This document shows, one piece after another, positions 19,281 to 22,814 of a stretch of DNA of 22,814 nt; position 1 is the stretch's first letter, and each line of letters begins with the position of its first letter. The stretch comes from Azolla pinnata (Eukaryota > Streptophyta > Polypodiopsida > Salviniales > Salviniaceae): positions 1 to 22,814 of the forward strand of contig JBBBWG010002815.1 of the NCBI GenBank assembly GCA_037176905.1. The letters run 5' to 3'. The notes under the pieces are model-generated. The model saw nothing but the letters and a program-made list of their open reading frames with translations, was not told the DNA's origin and did not search any database. Made by a program: the position numbers and the translations under genes.

Positions 19281-19569
19281 GCTGGTTGTTTGCGTTGTAC
19301 CTCTGTCGCTTACATACCCGTTCCCTGGAAGCCATAGCCAGAACCTTGCTCCTTTCTCTGCCAGGCTCTCTTGGCATGCAAATGTAGGTCCGTTTCTGGC
19401 CTTATTTTTGTGATCAGGTGGAGCAAACAGTGCTTGTATTCTTCTGTACTTCAGATTTTGTAGGATACCCAGCCCCCGTCACGTTTGTCTCTCAATTGCT
19501 TCTTACTATTGCTGGTTGTAAACGTATAATGCTATCGTTTTCATACCCGTTCCCTGGAAGCCATAGCCA
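19281..19569. repeat. Direct duplication, about 229-bp period
   Basis: CATACCCGTTCCCTGGAAGC and the next bases CATAGCCA occur at 19313-19340 and again at 19542-19569. Both are preceded about 30 bp earlier by GCTGGTTGT (19281 and 19511). Sequence between the matches is more diverged. It looks like a tandem duplication of a segment downstream of the orphan exon. Confidence 0.75.
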
Positions 19570-19631
19570 AGCTTCTCCCAGCTCTTTGCGTTCTTTCTCG
19601 ACGCAGGCTTTGTATAGCCTTCGTCTGTCTG

Positions 19632-19688
19632 CCAATTGAGAAGGGAACATTCACTTTCGCTTGTTAATTGAGAAGGTCACATTCACTA
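19632..19688. repeat. Two-copy 34-bp repeat
   Basis: AATTGAGAAGGGAACATTCACT at about 19634 recurs as AATTGAGAAGGTCACATTCACT at about 19667, with similar flanks. Confidence 0.6.
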
Positions 19689-19689
19689 C

Positions 19690-21480
19690 CGCATTAAGCT
19701 TCATTTTTCTGGTCAGCAATTCTTTGAATGATGTGCTGCTCTTGTTAGCATCACAACTGTGTCTTTTTCCGTCATATACCGGAGTACCGTAGAATCTGTA
19801 TTTTTACAGCATGCTTTCTGCCCAACTTCGCACTTCTTGCTTCAAGAATTATATAGATGCAGACGGAAGTATGTTACAAACTCTTTGCTTTTCAAGCAAG
19901 TCGAACCCATTCGAGGGAGTTGAGAATTTAAGAAAGAAGTGTTGCATCAATTGTCAGCGATGAATGAATGAACCCATTTTTCTCCTTGCATGATGAGCTC
20001 CATTTATCGGAACAGCTGAGCGATTCTTGAATTAAGCGAAATTTATTCGATAGGTCATTGATTCTTTTGATTTTACTATTATTGGCAATATGATAGCTGT
20101 ACTTGTTGCACATCTCGAAGGCTTGATTGTCGTCTTTACGTGTGACTATTAGAGCTCAAAATATGTGCTACAGAAATGTCAGTGTAGAGAGTTCAAATGC
20201 GGAAAGACTCTGATTTGATAACAATATCACTGCTTTTCTCCATAGTTTTGCATTCTCCTCTCACATTCTATCAACAATGAAGCGGTACCTCTATTATAAG
20301 AGTTTCTTTCTCTGTTGAATGCGTATCGTACAATGTAATTGTTTTTCTAAACAGTGAGCAGGTCTGACTCTTCTCCCTTTCTGTGGCTTTCCATCCTGAA
20401 ATTTATTGTTGTGTGGATGATGCTTCTTTTCCAAAACTCAGCGGTGGCCCATGCATAGTATTGAAACCACTATTGCAGATGAGCCAGTTTGTTTTATTCT
20501 CCTGACGCGCAGCATGTTATTTCCGTGTCTTTGTGTTGGACGGCTGGGCAGAGTTGCTCACTCTGTAATAGAATAGTGGCATCTCAATCAGCTTTCCTTA
20601 CATGAAAGTTGTAGGGTTATTGCAGAGGAGGTTTTCAATCAGTGTAGGAAGATTGCATTCCACTTCCTTCGCGTGGCTTCTCGCCTCTTCTGACTCTCAC
20701 ATTGAGCTATTAAGCACTAAACTTTGTTTTACTGTTAATGCTCCTGCATACTGTCTATGATCTTGTTTTTCAGTTCTTAAGGGAATATTACCAAATAATT
20801 ATTACTCTCTAACGAGAAACCAAAAGTAGAAATTACAATTAATTTTTCCTCATCGCTTTGTTCTGAACCTATTCTCTTCTTCTCGTACGTCTGTCTTCAC
20901 ATGTTCATAGATCATAATCTTTCAACTGGAATTGACTAAGTACTTTCTACTTCCTACTTCTGTTTACTGCTCAATTCCCTTGAAAGAAGAGAATAATTGG
21001 ACGATACTAAGATAATCGTTATAAATCAATCAATTTGTGATGCGATTTTAGTAAGCGCATATTCTCGTTGTTGTCCCTTCTATTATTGTTTTCACTGGTT
21101 TTATTTTGTCTTCTTTTCATCATGTTAATGTCTTTCTAGGAAATCTTTTGGAATGTTCTGGAAATTTTACTTGATTCACATTTCGTTACTATTTTTGTGG
21201 AGGGTTTACTGTACGGGTATTGCTTGTTATGATGCGGTGCATGTCTATCTCCAGCGCCGGCTTTTAAAGGGTGTATCATGAATCCCTCGACGTTCCCAAT
21301 TCATAAGTAGTTGAACCTGAAACGAGACTCCCATGCATGCATTCAAAGACATACACAATAATAAGCTGCAAGATTACACCAATTAGAACAATGTTTGGGT
21401 TCGGACGGTATACTGGCAATGTGTCGAAATGGACATGGGTAGAGGACTGTGGCTAATTTGCTTACAAGTAGTCGGGTATC
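19690..21480. other. Long T-rich stretch without recognisable genes
   Basis: The plus strand is T-rich like an intron or UTR, and no open frame longer than about 60 codons shows family motifs. It could be a long intron of the unit starting near 19100 or plain intergenic DNA; the sequence does not decide. Confidence 0.45.
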
Positions 21481-21486
21481 GGCATG

Positions 21487-21492
21487 TTTATT
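21487..21492 (-). terminator. Candidate polyadenylation signal of the Cys/Gln-rich gene
   Basis: Minus-strand AATAAA lies about 90 nt downstream of the stop codon at 21581-21583. Confidence 0.5.
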
Positions 21493-21580
21493 CAGTTCTA
21501 CGGTGGAGAAGGAGATATATACATAACACGTTTCAGGAAGAAGTCGAAGCTGTTGCTATTTCTCCAGAGATGGAAACAGA

Positions 21581-22478
21581 TCAAGGATTTTCAGAAATAA
21601 GGGCTTGAGCAAAGCTTTGCCCGAGCCCTTCCATAACCCCTTGTGCGAAGGAGTAAACTAGCCGTGGCCATTGCTGTTGTCCATGTTCATGAACAGCTTG
21701 ACCTCCAGCATTGGGTTGCTGAATCTGAACCTGCTGAGGAATTAGAAGCTGAGGTTGTTGCTGAAGTTGAAGCTGATGTTGATGCTGAAGTCGGTGCTGA
21801 GGTTGAACCTGGTGACTTTGGAATGGAGTCGATGTTTTTTCATTGTTGAAGGCTTCTTGATGCAGAGGCCTGCCTTGTTGTGTATACACATTGATGATCG
21901 TTCGGCTGTGTCGGCCCTGTGATACGGAGGTATGCACCAGCACAGGTTGATTCATTTGAATTTGATGGTGTGTTTGCTGATGTTGTAGCTGTGTCTGAGC
22001 ATTATTCGGCTTTTGTATGTTGGATTTGTTGATATACGAGAACAAATTCCCATTCCTCTGATTAATTTTACATGTTCTGCACTGTTCTACTATTGCAGCA
22101 TTGTGCATTAGCTCCTGATACCGCTGCACGATTCAGGGAGAAACAAAATGCCAATCCTCCATGAATTATCTTTTGAATATCATGTATAGCATGGTGAGTT
22201 GGGTGTCAAAGTTTTACCTGTATAATGGTGCTGTATAAATCTTGTCGTGTTTGCTTCTTTGAACATGGTAAGCACTCAAACCTTTGAAGCCATTTCCCAG
22301 GTATTGCAGCTGCCGGATTATCACGGAAGGGGTTTCCACACTTGCAGCAGAAGTAGCAAAAGCACCATTCGCAAACATACTCCCCAGTCGAGTTTGGCAT
22401 TTGGCACATGTGAGCATTGCACATAAATCCTTGTACATTGGACTTGTGGAAATCCCCGCATACAATACATTGCTTCAT
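21581..22478 (-). CDS. Uncharacterised protein with Cys-rich N-terminus and Gln-rich C-terminus (2 exons)
   Basis: Minus-strand exon 1 is 22478-22218 (87 codons) and exon 2 is 22123-21581 (180 codons plus stop). They are joined by a 94-nt GT-AG intron with a clear donor CAG|GTAAAAC, phase 0, giving 267 aa. Residues 1-72 carry pairs of likely zinc ligands: C4-C7, C20 with H23/C25, C36-C39, C44/C45-C47 and C69-C72, spaced as in a compact cross-brace or tandem zinc fold. Residues 100-250 are rich in Gln and His (runs such as LQHQHQLQLQQQPQ), like activation or condensate-forming regions. The tail WPRLVYSFAQGVMEGLGQSF is hydrophobic and may form a helix. The ATG is fixed by an in-frame TAG six bases upstream. 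I do not recognise the family; a DNA-, RNA- or protein-binding regulator is a guess. Two exons joining in frame argue for a real gene. Confidence 0.7.
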
Positions 22479-22481
22479 TGT

Positions 22482-22511
22482 CTAATGTCCATAGCAGCCA
22501 TTGGAAACCAT
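22482..22511 (-). CDS. Upstream open reading frame, 9 codons
   Basis: ATG at 22511 on the minus strand encodes MVSNGCYGH and stops at 22482-22484, three bases before the main ATG and in the same frame. If the transcript starts further upstream it would be met first by scanning ribosomes and could reduce translation. The transcript start is not known. Confidence 0.4.
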   Translation of the reverse strand: MVSNGCYGH

Positions 22512-22814
22512 GCCACAATTCAACAGTGGGTTAAGATTTGATTGTCGAAGCTGAGCTGGTTTTTCGGAACAATTGTTTGCTCTATAAGTTACAATTGTGC
22601 AAGCAATGAAGGAGCTGTTATGCATTCTTTACCAAGCTAGGAGTAAAGATGATGATGCAAAGACTTGAAGGATTTGTAAGGCCAAAATGATCAATGAACA
22701 AATAACCTTTGCAAGACCTGCAGAAAAATGGCTCCGTTGTATGCATGGAGGTAATTATTTTGTAACTTAGATAACTACCTCGTTTCTGTATGAAATCTCC
22801 AATTTATTAAATAC
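22512..22814. other. Upstream region of the Cys/Gln-rich gene
   Basis: No coding pattern. On the minus strand this is the expected 5' UTR and promoter, but no convincing TATA box or initiator stands out. Confidence 0.4.

Noticed and set aside
21643..21849. Plus-strand Glu/Val/Ala-rich open frame
   Set aside because: It is the antisense of the CAG/CAA-rich Gln region of the minus-strand gene.

Overview
The window is nuclear DNA of a flowering plant; the lineage cannot be fixed from the sequence. Reasons: a 15-exon gene with short AG-bounded introns, chromodomain Ty3/gypsy and Ty1/copia retroelement remains, a DNA element ending in CACTACAAG, and a plant-type CCCTAAA telomeric run. There is no bacterial-style operon structure. 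Exon boundaries were read by eye from frame, splice sites and family resemblance.

Layout. 1-1205: broken 3' end of a plus-strand chromovirus (integrase end, chromodomain, start of an LTR). 1205-4770: minus-strand copia remnant (gag, zinc knuckle, protease, integrase; no reverse transcriptase), its leader ending about 200 bp before a host gene. 4970-9940: complete plus-strand NSUN2/TRM4-type RNA cytosine-5 methyltransferase gene (predicted 945 aa), the best-supported gene here. 10640-13170: minus-strand Ty3/gypsy remnant in which gag is joined almost directly to the integrase C-terminus/chromodomain, so most of pol is missing. 13476-17722: a 4.2-kb CACTA-like element with 14-bp perfect terminal inverted repeats, a CCGCGA-rich subterminal array, a nested gypsy LTR/primer-site fragment and a tandem array of 0.6-0.7-kb units, each with a tRNA-like A/B-box module. 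17723-19080: AT-rich spacer, a telomeric run and a 35-38-bp minisatellite. 19080-19640: promoter-like sequence with a telo-box, an orphan short first exon and a 229-bp duplication. 19640-21480: T-rich sequence without recognisable genes. 21581-22478: a two-exon minus-strand gene for a 267-aa protein with a Cys-rich N-terminus and a Gln-rich C-terminus, family not recognised.

The two host genes show no functional link; the rest is layered transposon debris. The most unusual items are the CACTA-like element with repeated tRNA-like modules, the unrecognised Cys/Gln-rich gene, the repeat-expanded acidic linker and GC-AG intron of the methyltransferase gene, and the hairpin-forming minisatellite beside a telo-box promoter.
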